This document shows positions 36,009 to 45,666 of a stretch of 64,000 nucleotides of DNA, one piece after another. The stretch comes from Atopobiaceae bacterium. Its GTDB lineage: Bacteria > Actinomycetota > Coriobacteriia > Coriobacteriales > Atopobiaceae. The notes below the pieces were generated by a model. It made no database searches. It had not been told where the DNA came from and saw nothing but the letters and a program-made list of their open reading frames with translations. The position numbers and the translations under genes are program-made. Each line of letters starts with the position of its first letter. Position 1 is the stretch's first letter. The stretch is taken from positions 26,759 through 90,758 of the forward strand of contig JAFWKQ010000121.1 in NCBI GenBank assembly GCA_017545665.1, read 5' to 3'.

Positions 36009-36557
36009 TTACATGTCCTGGAGGATGCGCCCAAAGTCTACTTGGAAGCCGGGCAGCGTAACCGAGCTCACCGGTTCGGAGAAGTCGTAGGTCGTGAGCA
36101 GGCGCTCGGAGTCGAAGTCGTAGCACAGCACCTGTCCTCGTTGCGGATCGCAAATCCAATACTCGCGCACGCCAGCTTCGTGATACAAGTTGAGCTTAGA
36201 CACGTAGTCCATGCCGGGATTGGACGGCGAGACGACCTCCATAACAAGATCGGGCGCCCCTTCGCAACCGCGATCGGAGAGCTTCGAGCGGTCGCATATA
36301 ACCGAAAGATCCGGCTCAACGAAGGTGCTGTCGTCAGCGAACAGGTTTACGGCAAACGGTGCGGGATAGACCTTGCAGGAGCCGCCCTGAGAGGCAATGT
36401 GGTTCTTAATTCGTACGTGAACCTCTGAGACAATCTCCTGATGCATTCGACTTGGAGAGGCAAGATCCCACAGCTGCCCGTCTATGAGCTCGGCACGCAC
36501 CCCTTCCGGCAACGCCCAATAGTCCTCGGCAGTACAAGCAGACTTTGGCAATGGCAT
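36009..36557 (-). CDS. Uma2-family (DUF820) restriction-endonuclease-like protein
   Basis: 182 residues from the ATG at 36557 (MPLPKSACTAEDYWALPEG), with AAGGGGG at 6 bases' spacing. Motifs typical of Uma2 proteins are present: RAELIDGQLWDLASPSRMHQ, VEPDLSVIC, PDLVMEVVSPSN and REYWICDPQRGQV. The family adopts a PD-(D/E)xK nuclease-like fold, and its biological role is poorly known. The putative catalytic Asp/Glu residues (EPDLSV, EVVSPS) are present. It is an isolated gene next to intergenic repeats, so a link to repeat mobility is possible but unsupported. Confidence 0.85.
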   Translation of the reverse strand: MPLPKSACTAEDYWALPEGVRAELIDGQLWDLASPSRMHQEIVSEVHVRIKNHIASQGGSCKVYPAPFAVNLFADDSTFVEPDLSVICDRSKLSDRGCEGAPDLVMEVVSPSNPGMDYVSKLNLYHEAGVREYWICDPQRGQVLCYDFDSERLLTTYDFSEPVSSVTLPGFQVDFGRILQDM

Positions 36558-36736
36558 GACGACCCCCTTCGCAAAGAATGGCACTCCCTTGCAAACAGTA
36601 TACCCAAGCAGAGGAGGCGCCCTCAACCATACCCAGCGCTATCCAGCCAGAAAGAACACCGCACCCCGCGCGAGGAACATGAATGGGATTCCCCATACGC
36701 TATACTTGCCGCACGGATCCAGGGAGGACAAGCTCC

Positions 36737-36964
36737 ATGTATGCCATTCTTTTCTTGCTCATATTTGCGGCACTGCTCGTGGCGTACGGCCTGACGTTGC
36801 ACAAGACGGGCAACGTAAACCTCATGCCGTATCGAGCAACACACAGTATCCGCGGCAAACAAGACGTACGACGCGTTGGTCTCATTACCATCCGCGTGGG
36901 CCTTGTGCTCGGCGCCATACTGGTTGTGGCGCTCGTGGTCGTTAAGGCAATGGGACTCGAGTAA
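36737..36964 (+). CDS. Small membrane protein with two hydrophobic helices
   Basis: 75 residues from the ATG at 36737, with GGGAGGAC about 8 bases upstream. The N-terminal helix (MYAILFLLIFAALLVAYGL) and a C-terminal helix (VGLVLGAILVVALVVVKAMG) flank a short basic loop. Function unknown. It converges with the GGDEF/EAL gene at the hairpin 36981-37019. Confidence 0.65.
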   Translation: MYAILFLLIFAALLVAYGLTLHKTGNVNLMPYRATHSIRGKQDVRRVGLITIRVGLVLGAILVVALVVVKAMGLE

Positions 36965-36980
36965 ATTCCCGAACCGCAAT

Positions 36981-37019
36981 AACATCAGGGAATGGGGAGT
37001 ATCCCCATTCCCTGATGTT
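36981..37019. terminator. Bidirectional palindromic hairpin between convergent genes
   Basis: Perfect 18-bp arms (36981-36998 with 37002-37019) around GTA, core GGGGA(GTA)TCCCC. It lies 16 bases after the small membrane protein and overlaps the stop codon of the EAL gene, so it can serve both directions. Confidence 0.6.
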
Positions 37020-39927
37020 ATGAGATCGATAGGACGGCAACCACAATGGCTGCGGTACCCGTTACGGGATTGGTGCGAATGTGCCTCATCAAGCAACTGG
37101 CAGTGGATCCGTCAGGCAGCGCCCCGTCAAAGAAGACGCGACCTCCCTTGCCTTCGCAGCACTCCAGCGCATGCTCCCTAAAAAAGGATTCCGCCACCAG
37201 CGGAACCGCACTGGGCGCAGAAGGAGCATAGGAAAGGCTAGGCCAAAAATAACGCTTCATGAAGTCGCGATACGACTGGTTGGTACGCACGAACTGCACC
37301 GCCTCGTCCGAGACCTCCATAACAGCCATGGGCACGGTGCTAAAAGCATTCTGCAGCGTCTTATCCTCCTCGGAGACAACAACGGACAAGTCGTGCAGGT
37401 TTACCCTACCTATGCCCTCGAAGTAATCGGACTCCTCCGGATTCTCGTAGCCAATCTGGATTCCTTTCTGATTCCGTTCGGCTATTTCGCTCAGCGATAT
37501 TGCTTTACAGTAATAGTATCCTTGCAGCTTGGAACAGCCAATCTCACGCAGGAAACGCACCTGGTCCTCGGTCTCCACGCCTTCGCAGATGGTGTCCACG
37601 CCCATTGCGGTGGCCATTCTCATGAGGTCCACGAGCACGATCTTGCTGTTTCTGCCCTCATCGAGCTTACGCATGAAGCTCATGTCGAACTTAATGAGGT
37701 CGAATTCTACGCTCTGGAGGAAGTCAAGGGATGAGTAGCCGCTCCCAAAGTCATCGACCCACACGGGGAATCCCAGATTTCGGAAACGCTCGATCTGCTC
37801 CTTCATAAAGTCAAAGTCTCTGCCAATAATGCTTTCGGTAATCTCAATCGTAATCATGTTATGCGCGATCCCAGCGGCGTCTACCCTTGCGCACGTCTCC
37901 TCCACGATGTCGCAAGAGTCAAAATCGGAGCGAGATAGGTTTATGGAGTGGGGCACTACGGTTAGGCCCATCTCCTGCTGAGACTTCATCTTAAGCAGCG
38001 CCTGATTAAGAACGTAAAGGTCCAGGCGATAGATAAGTCCTGCTCCCTCGAGCGCGGGAATAAAGTCACCTGGCGATATATAGCCCTTGTTGGGATCAAA
38101 CCAGCGTGAGAGCGCCTCCTCGTCGCAAACCTTTCCGCTCACGGCACGCACGATGGGTTGGTAATAGACTTGAATCCATTGCTTTTCGAGCGCCTCATCA
38201 AAATGGTTGGTTACGTAGCGAATCACATCGATCTGCTGCTTCATGCTCATCTCGAAATAAGAGAAGCCCGAGAGATACGATCCGCGACGCTGATCGCAGG
38301 CATACTTTGCGCGATCGCAGGCAACACTCACGTCAACCTCGCCCAAATCGTCTCGATAGATACCAGCGCTTACTGGCAAGGACTTTTCGCCATTGGCATG
38401 CTTGCAGTCTTCGAGTACGCCCCAAAGCCGCTCTTCTAAGTTTTCCTCGTCGCTTACCGCCGCAAAATGGTCTTGTCCAAAGCGACTCGTGAGCTTCTCG
38501 CCAAAGTGCCGGGCAAGGATGTTCGCTACGTCCACGATGAGTTTGTCGCCTTCGTCAAAACCGTATTGACGGTTGTAGTGTTTCATGCCCTCCAAATTGA
38601 AATAGAGCATTACGGGATGCTTCCCGTGCGCAACCAACCGGTCGCGTTCCTCTAATGCCAGCGTGAAGAAATGCCGCTGGTTGGGCAGCCCCGTAAGGTC
38701 GTCGGTATTTACGCGACGATTGAGGTCATCGAAGTCCTCCTGTATTTGATCGCGCATCCTTCTGAAGGCCGTCGTCAAGGCGCCCACCTCGTCGTTGCTC
38801 TTGTAATCGAGCTCCACGTCGTAATCTGCATCCGACAACCGCTGCGACGCGGCGGTTAGGCGCTTAAGCGGATCGGTAAGGCGCCCCATAACCAAGAAGC
38901 CTAGCAACGCAATAACCAAAACCACGACAATCGCAATTGGCAAGGTAGCGTTCGTGAGCATCCGCGAGGACGCGTTGATCTCCTCAACGGGAGCAACAAT
39001 CACGAGCTTCATGCCTGTGGAGAGCGTAGTAAAGGACATCTGTCGATCGACGCCTGTTGAACTCTTATATCGTATTAACATACCCTCGCTGGTATCGCGC
39101 TTAAAGAGCTCGTTATCGATCGACGAGCCGAGCGTACTGCCCATCTGCAGCTCCGGATGGTAGATCACCGTTCCGTCCGCATCCAGCAAACAGGCAAAGC
39201 CCGTGTCGTACACATGGATGGAGCTCACGAGCTCAACAATCGTGTCAAACGGAATGTCCATTCCCAACAGCCCGATGAAGGTCCCCGATTTATAGATAGG
39301 AACGACGTAGGAGCATATGAGCAACTCATTGAGCGACGTGGCGGGAAATGGGCCGATCCACGACGGGCGCCCTCGTCGAATGGGCTCAAAATACCAGGCA
39401 GAGTGAGCGGGGTCGTTTGGATCGAGCTTATGGGCATCAAATGGCTCTTGTTCGGTAAAGCCCGTTCGCCCCACGTGAGAGTAGTAAAAGCCGCGCTCGG
39501 CAGTGCTTATGTTGGGACTGATCGAAAAGTAATAGGTTTCGACACCCTGCGTATGTTCGGCCACGGCGGCAAACTCGACTTGGATGCGCTTGGAGAACTC
39601 GTCCAAATAGGAGTCGAGCTCAGCAGTCTGTTCGGGCGTTCTTTGGGCGGGGTTGGAATTGGCGCCAATCGCCCCGCAATTCGACAGCTTCACGCTGTCC
39701 AGCGAGTCAGTCGCCAAGTTGGCAACCATGTCAACAGAGTTCGCAATGTCCGTTGCATACGCTTCGAAGGATTTGCTGGTATCTTGGGCAAGCAAATCCA
39801 TCATCTCTACCGAGCGCCGGTCGTTTTCCGATTGGACGATTCTGAAGCTTGCCAAATACACGCACAGAATGGCCAGAAGAATCTCGACGATGGTAATCGC
39901 TGTGACTTTGTAGCGAATCGAATGCAT
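37018..39927 (-). CDS. Membrane sensor with degenerate GGDEF and intact EAL domains
   Basis: About 969 residues from the ATG at 39927, with GAGAGG nine bases upstream; an ATG at 39936 is also in frame but lies too close to that site. An N-terminal helix, a large extracellular sensor (about 40-325, Cache-like) and a second helix are followed by a HAMP-like region and GGDEF. The cyclase motif is RFGQDHF near residue 482 instead of GGDEF, so cyclase activity is probably lost. The EAL domain keeps DEEALSRW, DDFGSGYSSLDFL and EGVETEDQV, so c-di-GMP hydrolysis is likely. A C-terminal extension of about 120 residues resembles a PAS domain. It starts 27 bases after the stop of a peptide-binding lipoprotein, which may feed it a ligand; this is inference. 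Confidence 0.88.
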   Translation of the reverse strand: MHSIRYKVTAITIVEILLAILCVYLASFRIVQSENDRRSVEMMDLLAQDTSKSFEAYATDIANSVDMVANLATDSLDSVKLSNCGAIGANSNPAQRTPEQTAELDSYLDEFSKRIQVEFAAVAEHTQGVETYYFSISPNISTAERGFYYSHVGRTGFTEQEPFDAHKLDPNDPAHSAWYFEPIRRGRPSWIGPFPATSLNELLICSYVVPIYKSGTFIGLLGMDIPFDTIVELVSSIHVYDTGFACLLDADGTVIYHPELQMGSTLGSSIDNELFKRDTSEGMLIRYKSSTGVDRQMSFTTLSTGMKLVIVAPVEEINASSRMLTNATLPIAIVVVLVIALLGFLVMGRLTDPLKRLTAASQRLSDADYDVELDYKSNDEVGALTTAFRRMRDQIQEDFDDLNRRVNTDDLTGLPNQRHFFTLALEERDRLVAHGKHPVMLYFNLEGMKHYNRQYGFDEGDKLIVDVANILARHFGEKLTSRFGQDHFAAVSDEENLEERLWGVLEDCKHANGEKSLPVSAGIYRDDLGEVDVSVACDRAKYACDQRRGSYLSGFSYFEMSMKQQIDVIRYVTNHFDEALEKQWIQVYYQPIVRAVSGKVCDEEALSRWFDPNKGYISPGDFIPALEGAGLIYRLDLYVLNQALLKMKSQQEMGLTVVPHSINLSRSDFDSCDIVEETCARVDAAGIAHNMITIEITESIIGRDFDFMKEQIERFRNLGFPVWVDDFGSGYSSLDFLQSVEFDLIKFDMSFMRKLDEGRNSKIVLVDLMRMATAMGVDTICEGVETEDQVRFLREIGCSKLQGYYYCKAISLSEIAERNQKGIQIGYENPEESDYFEGIGRVNLHDLSVVVSEEDKTLQNAFSTVPMAVMEVSDEAVQFVRTNQSYRDFMKRYFWPSLSYAPSAPSAVPLVAESFFREHALECCEGKGGRVFFDGALPDGSTASCLMRHIRTNPVTGTAAIVVAVLSIS

Positions 39928-39954
39928 CGTCGTCATCCTCTCGTGCCACGCCTC

Positions 39955-41607
39955 TTAGCCAACCGACATAGTGCGGTACACGTTCTTTACCGATCCGTTC
40001 CACGCGTGTTGGAATCCCTCGAGCCGATCGGACGTTACATACAGGCGCGTTCGCGAGAAGAGAGGAACCCAGGCGGCGTCTTCCTGAATGATGATTCGCT
40101 CCAAATCTTGGTACTCCTGCAAACGCTTAGTGGGATCGGTTATCGTACGCGCATCCCGCACGCGAGCTATGATGTCGTTTTTTGGGTAGCAAAGGCTTCT
40201 GAACAGGGTGTTTTCCTGGCTACCGAAGAAGGTGTCTATGTAGTTATCGGGGTCGTTGTAGTCCGCGGTCCACGTGGCCGTATAGCAGGCCAGCTTTCCG
40301 CCTTTGCGAAGGCTCATGAATTCGTTTTCGTCAATGACCTTCACACTCGCGTTAACGCCAATGGCCTTCCACATGTCCACGGCATGCTGTGCCAGCGTTG
40401 TCTCTGCCTGCGTTGAGGACGACTTAACCGAGAAGGTGAGGTCGAACCCCTTCTCATAGCCCGCTTCCGCCAGAAGGCTCTTTGCTTGGCTCACGTCGTA
40501 GGGTATCGCAGACAAATTTGGATTGAAGCCGTAGAGCCCATGCGAGAAGATGCCGTTCTCCAAGGAGCCGCGTCCGCTGTAGACAATATCGAGCAGGGTC
40601 CCGCGATCGAGCGACAGCTGCAAGGCCTTGCGCACACGCACGTCGTTGAGTGGAGCCACAGATTCGTTGAGCGCGATGTAGGAGATACCAATCTGCGGGA
40701 CTTCCTGGATCCTGCTTTGATAGATGTCGCCATGAATGAAGTATTCGGCAGAGCTTCCCTGGTCGTCCAGGTCGAGGATATCCAGCTTACCCTTCTCGAA
40801 CATCATCCGTATTTCCTCTGCGTCCGTAATAAATCGCAGGTCGAGTCCCGCGTTCTTGGGCAAGCCATCCCAGCAGGACTCGTTGGGCACCAGCAACATG
40901 CCTTCGCCGGGCTCCCATTCTTTAAGAACGTAGGGACCGGTGCCGATTGTGCTGGCTGGGTCGACTCCAAAGCGATCGCCAGCCGATGCGGTTGTCTCCT
41001 CATCCATAATGGAGGCTCCCGGCATGGAGAGACAAGCCAAAAAGGCCTCAAAGGGTTGCTCGAGCGTTATGGAAAAGTCGGAGTCGCTCAGCACCTTGAA
41101 GCCTTCAAGCTCTTTTGCCTTGCCCGCTTGGAGTGCGCTGGCGCCGTAGATGTTCTGGACGATGTCTTGGCTGCATGAGTCGGGGTGAGTCAGCAAGCGC
41201 ATAAACGAATAGAGCACGTCCGACGACGTCAACGCAGCGCCGTTGCTAAAGGTAACGCCCTTGCGCAGATGGAAGGTGTAGGTCTTGCCGTCCTCTGACT
41301 CTTCCCAGGACTCGGCAAGTGAGGGCATAACCTTAACGTTGCCACTTTCGTCCGCCTTCATCTCCACCAGACGGTCAAACACGTTCGTGGCAATGGTGTA
41401 GTGGATGGAGGTGCATTGGAAGTCCACCGTGTCGGGCTCCTCCTCAATGGCAACGAGGAAACGCGAGGTATCGAGGTTTTGCTGGGCCGGCTGAGTCGAG
41501 CCGGAAGAAGTCTCCTTGCTGCCACAAGCTGTGCATAGAAGCGCTAAGGCAAGCAACAAAAACGTTGCCAAACGTGCTTGTACCCGGAGACTGAGTCGAC
41601 CACCCAT
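39955..41607 (-). CDS. Peptide-type ABC substrate-binding lipoprotein (SBP_bac_5)
   Basis: 550 residues from the ATG at 41607 (MGGRLSLRVQARLATFLLLA), with GAAGGTGG upstream. The lipobox LLCTACGSK follows the hydrophobic stretch. Family features include the N-terminal IATNVFDRLVEM, EDGKTYTFHLRKGVTFSNGA, DVRVRKALQLSLDR, and the C-terminal aromatic and Trp-rich segment. Members bind oligopeptides, nickel or similar ligands outside the membrane. No permease or ATPase genes accompany it; it is cotranscribed with the GGDEF/EAL sensor instead. It may therefore act as a receptor rather than a transporter part. Confidence 0.88.
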   Translation of the reverse strand: MGGRLSLRVQARLATFLLLALALLCTACGSKETSSGSTQPAQQNLDTSRFLVAIEEEPDTVDFQCTSIHYTIATNVFDRLVEMKADESGNVKVMPSLAESWEESEDGKTYTFHLRKGVTFSNGAALTSSDVLYSFMRLLTHPDSCSQDIVQNIYGASALQAGKAKELEGFKVLSDSDFSITLEQPFEAFLACLSMPGASIMDEETTASAGDRFGVDPASTIGTGPYVLKEWEPGEGMLLVPNESCWDGLPKNAGLDLRFITDAEEIRMMFEKGKLDILDLDDQGSSAEYFIHGDIYQSRIQEVPQIGISYIALNESVAPLNDVRVRKALQLSLDRGTLLDIVYSGRGSLENGIFSHGLYGFNPNLSAIPYDVSQAKSLLAEAGYEKGFDLTFSVKSSSTQAETTLAQHAVDMWKAIGVNASVKVIDENEFMSLRKGGKLACYTATWTADYNDPDNYIDTFFGSQENTLFRSLCYPKNDIIARVRDARTITDPTKRLQEYQDLERIIIQEDAAWVPLFSRTRLYVTSDRLEGFQHAWNGSVKNVYRTMSVG

Positions 41608-41736
41608 AGCAAACCCACCTTCTCGGAAAGACCTCCCTCTCTTTGAGCATACCATTATTTTTAAGTGTTCTTTTGGAACAATATTTAGAAAAGCACAAAT
41701 TGTCTTGTCAAACCACCGTTCACGCCCCGCGCCCAC

Positions 41737-42420
41737 CTAATCCCAAGGCAGATGCACGTGACGCGGCATCACAACAAAGGGCTCATCGGCAACGCCGGCA
41801 TACCCTGCCACCTCGGGAACAACGGTTGCCGCCAGAGGCAGGCCACACAGCCGTGCCACCTCGCGCGCAAAGGCACGGCCATGCTCCACATGCTCCGCCG
41901 TCGTCTCGTCTCCGAGGTTCGAGGTATTAAGAACGGCAGTCGCCTTAAGGTGAGAATGGCCCTCTATGTTGGGCAGCATCGCAGCGGCGTCCGCAGGGTT
42001 GGTCGTAAGCGCGCGGAACGCCGAGACCACGTAGTACACCTGCGCGTCCGCATCATGCAGCGCACGCGACCAACGCCCAATGGTCGTAGCCCCATCGTCG
42101 TCGCCACCTACGTCTATGATGAGTCGCTGCTCGGGATCGGCTCGCATCTTACCAATGATTGCGTCAAGCTCACCCGTGAGGCTGGGCGTATCCAGCGTGG
42201 TGCGCGCGAGCACGGGAGCAACAAGGCGAATGCCAGCATCCGACAAAAGCTCAGGATAGTCGCTCGAGCGGAAGTACGGGTTCACCACGTCGAGGTCGGC
42301 AAGCGTTACCTTTCTACCTGCCGCCGCCTCGGCAAGGGCCAAGCCCAACGCCGTGTTTGTCTTGCCCGTGCCTGCATGTCCCACGAGCACCGTAATGGGT
42401 GATAGCTCAAACTCAATCAT
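41737..42420 (-). CDS. P-loop ATPase of the CobQ/ParA/MinD type
   Basis: 227 residues from the ATG at 42420 (MIEFELSPITVLVGHAGTG), with GAGGGAG upstream; longer in-frame starts are rejected. A deviant Walker A motif, GHAGTGKTNTAL, is followed by LADLDVVNPYF and the Walker-B-like LIIDVGGDDDGA. The family includes cofactor-related and partitioning ATPases; some relatives occur near oxidoreductase operons in anaerobes. The specific role is unknown. It lies 129 bases upstream of the binding protein gene on the same strand. Confidence 0.75.
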   Translation of the reverse strand: MIEFELSPITVLVGHAGTGKTNTALGLALAEAAAGRKVTLADLDVVNPYFRSSDYPELLSDAGIRLVAPVLARTTLDTPSLTGELDAIIGKMRADPEQRLIIDVGGDDDGATTIGRWSRALHDADAQVYYVVSAFRALTTNPADAAAMLPNIEGHSHLKATAVLNTSNLGDETTAEHVEHGRAFAREVARLCGLPLAATVVPEVAGYAGVADEPFVVMPRHVHLPWD

Positions 42421-42796
42421 AAATCTCCCTCGCAGCCGCGGTCGATGAGCGAAGAGTGACACGCTCCCGTGAACAGTATACCCAAGCGAAGAATAGCCCA
42501 GGCAAAGGGGAGAGACAAAGGGGGTGCTCCCCATTGCCTGATGTTATTGCTTTCAACAGGGAAGGATTATTGTGTAAAACTTGGATTGAATTTGCCAGTT
42601 TTAGCGCATGTTGCACGGTTTTTGAGTGTTGTTTCGCCACAAGGCGAAAATAAGACCCGTGTCGCCGCAGATAGATGCATGCAAAAATGCAACCCCGTGG
42701 AAATAGGTTATCCCCGCGGCGTCGTTGTACACCGATACGATCTCGGCCCCGCCGAAGAGCGACGTGAGCGACTCGGAGAGCTCCGCCGTCCGAAAA
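42421..42796. other. Intergenic region without a confident gene
   Basis: Contains a degenerate palindrome near 42501-42537 (GGCAAAGGGGA ... TCCCCATTGCC). A minus-strand frame at 42601-42831 has a protein-like stretch (RTAELSESLTSLFGGAEIVS) but no ribosome-binding site and no recognised family. It may be a decayed gene end, but I do not call it. Confidence 0.3.
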
Positions 42797-42835
42797 CGGC
42801 GTGCCGTTAGGGGAGTATCCCCTAACGGCACGCCG
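42797..42835 (-). terminator. Palindromic hairpin after the acyl-CoA synthetase fusion
   Basis: Perfect 18-bp arms (42797-42814 with 42818-42835) around GTA, core GGGGA(GTA)TCCCC. It lies 14 bases after the stop at 42850. The arms outside the core differ completely from other family members. Confidence 0.55.
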
Positions 42836-42849
42836 GTCCCAACGCCTGA

Positions 42850-45453
42850 CTACGCGGTCTTTATTGCCGCGGCGTCCTGCAGGCCAAGCAGCTCAACGGC
42901 CTCCTCGCGCATCTTGAACTTCTGGATCTTGCCCGCCTCGTTCATGGGATATCCGTCCACGAACACCACGTACTGCGGAATCTTCTCCTTGGCAACGCGG
43001 GCGCGACAGAACTCCTTAACCTCCTCCTCGGTGGCCGTCTCGCCTTCCTGCAAGATGATCTCGGCGCACACTGCCTCGCCGTAGACCTTGTCGGGAACGC
43101 CAATAACCTGCACATCCTTGGTCTTGGGGAAGGTATACAGGAAGTCCTCGATCTCCTTGGGATACACGTTTTCGCCACCGCGAATAATCATGTCCTTCAG
43201 ACGTCCCGTCACGCGGAAGTAACCGTCCGGCTGACGCAGCAGGATGTCACCGGAATGCAACCAGCCGTCCTCGTCGACGGCAGCCGCCGTGGCCTCGGGC
43301 ATTTTGTAGTAGCCCTTCATGGTGTTGTAGCCACGACTGCAGAACTCGCCTGGCTCGTTGTCGCCGAGCTCCTCCCCCGTCTCGGGATCGATGATCTTGG
43401 TCTCCACGCCAAAGATGGGAAGGCCAACCGTGGTAACGCGCTGCTCCACCGTGTCGGTGGTCTTGCTCATGGTAGTGGCTGGCGAAGCCTCGGTTTGGCC
43501 ATAGGTAATGCAGATCTCGCTCATGTGCATGCGGTCTATGACCTCGCGCATCTTCTCTATGGGACAAGGGCTTCCCGCCATGATGCCCGTACGCATGTAG
43601 CTAAAGTCGGTCTCCTCAAACGCGGGATGCGTGTTCATCATGGCAATAAACATGGTGGGCACGCCATGGAAGCAGGTGATCTTCTCCTTGTTTATGCAGG
43701 CCAGGCTCTTGCGCGGCGAGAAGGCCGATATGGGGCTCATGGTAACGCCATGCGTCATCGACGCCGTCATGGCCAGCACCATGCCAAAGCAGTGGAACAT
43801 GGGCACCTGGATCATCATGCGGTCGGCCGTGGAGAGGTCCATGCAGTCGCCGATGGCCTTGCCGTTGTTTACCACGTTGTAGTGCGTGAGCATGACGCCC
43901 TTGGGGAACCCGGTGGTGCCCGAGGTGTACTGCATGTTGCACACGTCGTCCTTGCGAATGAGGGCGCAGCGGGTATCCACCTCAACCTGCCGCACGCGCG
44001 TGTTGAGCGCCACGGCCTCCTCCCACGAATAGCAACCGGGATGCGGACCGTCTATCGTTACCACGTTGCGCAGGAACGGGAACTTGGCGCTGTGCCAGAT
44101 GCCGGGACGCCCCGCCTCAGCCAGCTCGGGAACGAGCTCGTCCACAATGTCCAAATAGCTCGTACCCTTGTACTCGTCGATCATCACCAGCGTGTGCGTA
44201 TCGGACTGGCGCAGCAGGTACTCTAGCTCGTGTACCTTATAGCCGGTGTTTACGGTAACCAGCACGGCGCCTATCTTCACGGTTGCCCAAAACGTCAGGT
44301 ACCAGGCAGGAACGTTGGTTGCCCATATGGCAACCTTGTCGCCGGGGCGCACGCCCATGGCAATGAGCGAGCGCGCGAACTCGTTTACGTCCTCGCGGAA
44401 CTCCACATAGGTGCGCGAGTAGTCGAACTCGGTAAAGCGGAAGGCGTACTGGTTGGGATACACTTCGCAAATGTGATCGAGCACCTGCGGGAACGTGAGG
44501 TCGATGAGGTGCTCCTTGGGCCAGGGATAGGTTCCGTCACCCTTGATGGCGTGCTGCAGCTCGCCAGTGATCTCGCGCACGCCTGGTGTCGCCGCAGCCT
44601 CGAACTTCAGCTCCTCCTGCGGCTCCTCCTCCTTGAGCCCACCGGCCAAATAGTCGTGCATGTAGTTTATGAACTGCGGGAACACGATACCGGGCTCGCC
44701 AGTTGCCACGTCGCGCGCCCAACGCCTTGGCCACTCAAACGACACGTAGCCATCGTATCCCGACGCCTGCAGCGCGTCGAACATGGCGGGCAACGGCATA
44801 TCGCCCTCACCCATCATGCGGTACTTCACGCGATCGTTGGCCAGCACGGAGTCCTTTACCTGGCAATACCGCAGATGATGGCCAAGGTTTTTAATGGTTG
44901 TTTGCGCGGACTCCCCAAAGAAGCGATACGGATGGTGCATGTCCCATAGCGCACCAACGAACTCGGACCCAACCTCATCGAGCACGCGTGCAAGGCGCGC
45001 CGTGTCGGCATAGTCGGACTCGGTTTCCACGAGCACGCACACGTCATATATGGAGGCAATATCGCCAAGCTCGCGGAGCGTCTGCACCACCGCCGCATCG
45101 TCCACCTTACCCGTGGGAAGCAAGTCCCGTGACAAGAGCACGCGCACGAACGGGCAGCCCATATCGCTTGCGAGCTCGATGTACTGCACCACGTCGGTCA
45201 TGGCGGCCTCACGGCTTTGCTCGTCTATGAGCTCGTTGTTGGTGGAGAAGCACGAGATCTCCAGGCCAATGCGCTCGAGCTGGGCGCGCGTGCGTGCACG
45301 CATGCGCGGCATGAACGGTTGCGTGGTAGGCGCAAACTCGTTGCCTGCAACCCCTCGGATCTCTATGCCGTCAAACCCGAGGTCCTTTGCCATGGGATAG
45401 ATGTCGGTCCATGAGTAGGCGGGACACCCAATGGTGGAAAACGAGAGTTTCAT
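42850..45453 (-). CDS. Fusion of sugar-isomerase-like TIM barrel and acyl-CoA synthetase
   Basis: 867 residues. Residues 1-275 form a xylose-isomerase-like/AP endonuclease 2 TIM barrel (MKLSFSTIGCPAYSWTDIYP, GFDGIEIRG, VGALWDMHHPYRFFG, GYDGYVSFEWPRRWARD). After a linker, about 310-867 is an AMP-forming acyl-CoA synthetase with MQYTSGTTGFPKGVMLTHYN, YGQTEASPATT, GWLHSGDILLR, GRLKDMIIRGGENVYPKEIE and the C-terminal lysine in NEAGKIQKFKM. All key ligase motifs are intact. The fusion suggests that one polypeptide both isomerises or otherwise processes a sugar-like or hydroxy-acid substrate and activates a carboxylate as CoA thioester. The substrate is unknown. The two halves are normally separate proteins. 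There is no frame break, so the fusion is real in this sequence. Confidence 0.88.
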   Translation of the reverse strand: MKLSFSTIGCPAYSWTDIYPMAKDLGFDGIEIRGVAGNEFAPTTQPFMPRMRARTRAQLERIGLEISCFSTNNELIDEQSREAAMTDVVQYIELASDMGCPFVRVLLSRDLLPTGKVDDAAVVQTLRELGDIASIYDVCVLVETESDYADTARLARVLDEVGSEFVGALWDMHHPYRFFGESAQTTIKNLGHHLRYCQVKDSVLANDRVKYRMMGEGDMPLPAMFDALQASGYDGYVSFEWPRRWARDVATGEPGIVFPQFINYMHDYLAGGLKEEEPQEELKFEAAATPGVREITGELQHAIKGDGTYPWPKEHLIDLTFPQVLDHICEVYPNQYAFRFTEFDYSRTYVEFREDVNEFARSLIAMGVRPGDKVAIWATNVPAWYLTFWATVKIGAVLVTVNTGYKVHELEYLLRQSDTHTLVMIDEYKGTSYLDIVDELVPELAEAGRPGIWHSAKFPFLRNVVTIDGPHPGCYSWEEAVALNTRVRQVEVDTRCALIRKDDVCNMQYTSGTTGFPKGVMLTHYNVVNNGKAIGDCMDLSTADRMMIQVPMFHCFGMVLAMTASMTHGVTMSPISAFSPRKSLACINKEKITCFHGVPTMFIAMMNTHPAFEETDFSYMRTGIMAGSPCPIEKMREVIDRMHMSEICITYGQTEASPATTMSKTTDTVEQRVTTVGLPIFGVETKIIDPETGEELGDNEPGEFCSRGYNTMKGYYKMPEATAAAVDEDGWLHSGDILLRQPDGYFRVTGRLKDMIIRGGENVYPKEIEDFLYTFPKTKDVQVIGVPDKVYGEAVCAEIILQEGETATEEEVKEFCRARVAKEKIPQYVVFVDGYPMNEAGKIQKFKMREEAVELLGLQDAAAIKTA

Positions 45454-45666
45454 TGATTTGTCTCCAATTCGTGAAGGACTACGAACAACTACGCTGCAAA
45501 AGGGGTTACGGGCGCAACCGCTTGCATGCGGAAGCGCCTAGGGAAGCAGCAGCTCCACGATGGAGATAGATGTGTCATTCGTATTCATAGGGGCTGTTAT
45601 ACCACCGAATCGTTTTGGCTTGGCACCAATGCGAGGGCTTGTCACACGGGCGAAACAAGAAGCGGT
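45454..45666. other. Divergent intergenic region
   Basis: On the minus strand a TATAAC -10-like box lies near 45597 and could serve the synthetase fusion, with no good -35. On the plus strand TACAAT at 45742-45747 is a -10 candidate for the STAS gene. No gene was found. Confidence 0.3.

Noticed and set aside
42601..42831. Short minus-strand frame that looks protein-like in part
   Set aside because: No ribosome-binding site or recognised family, and it runs into a palindrome. It may be a decayed fragment but is not called.
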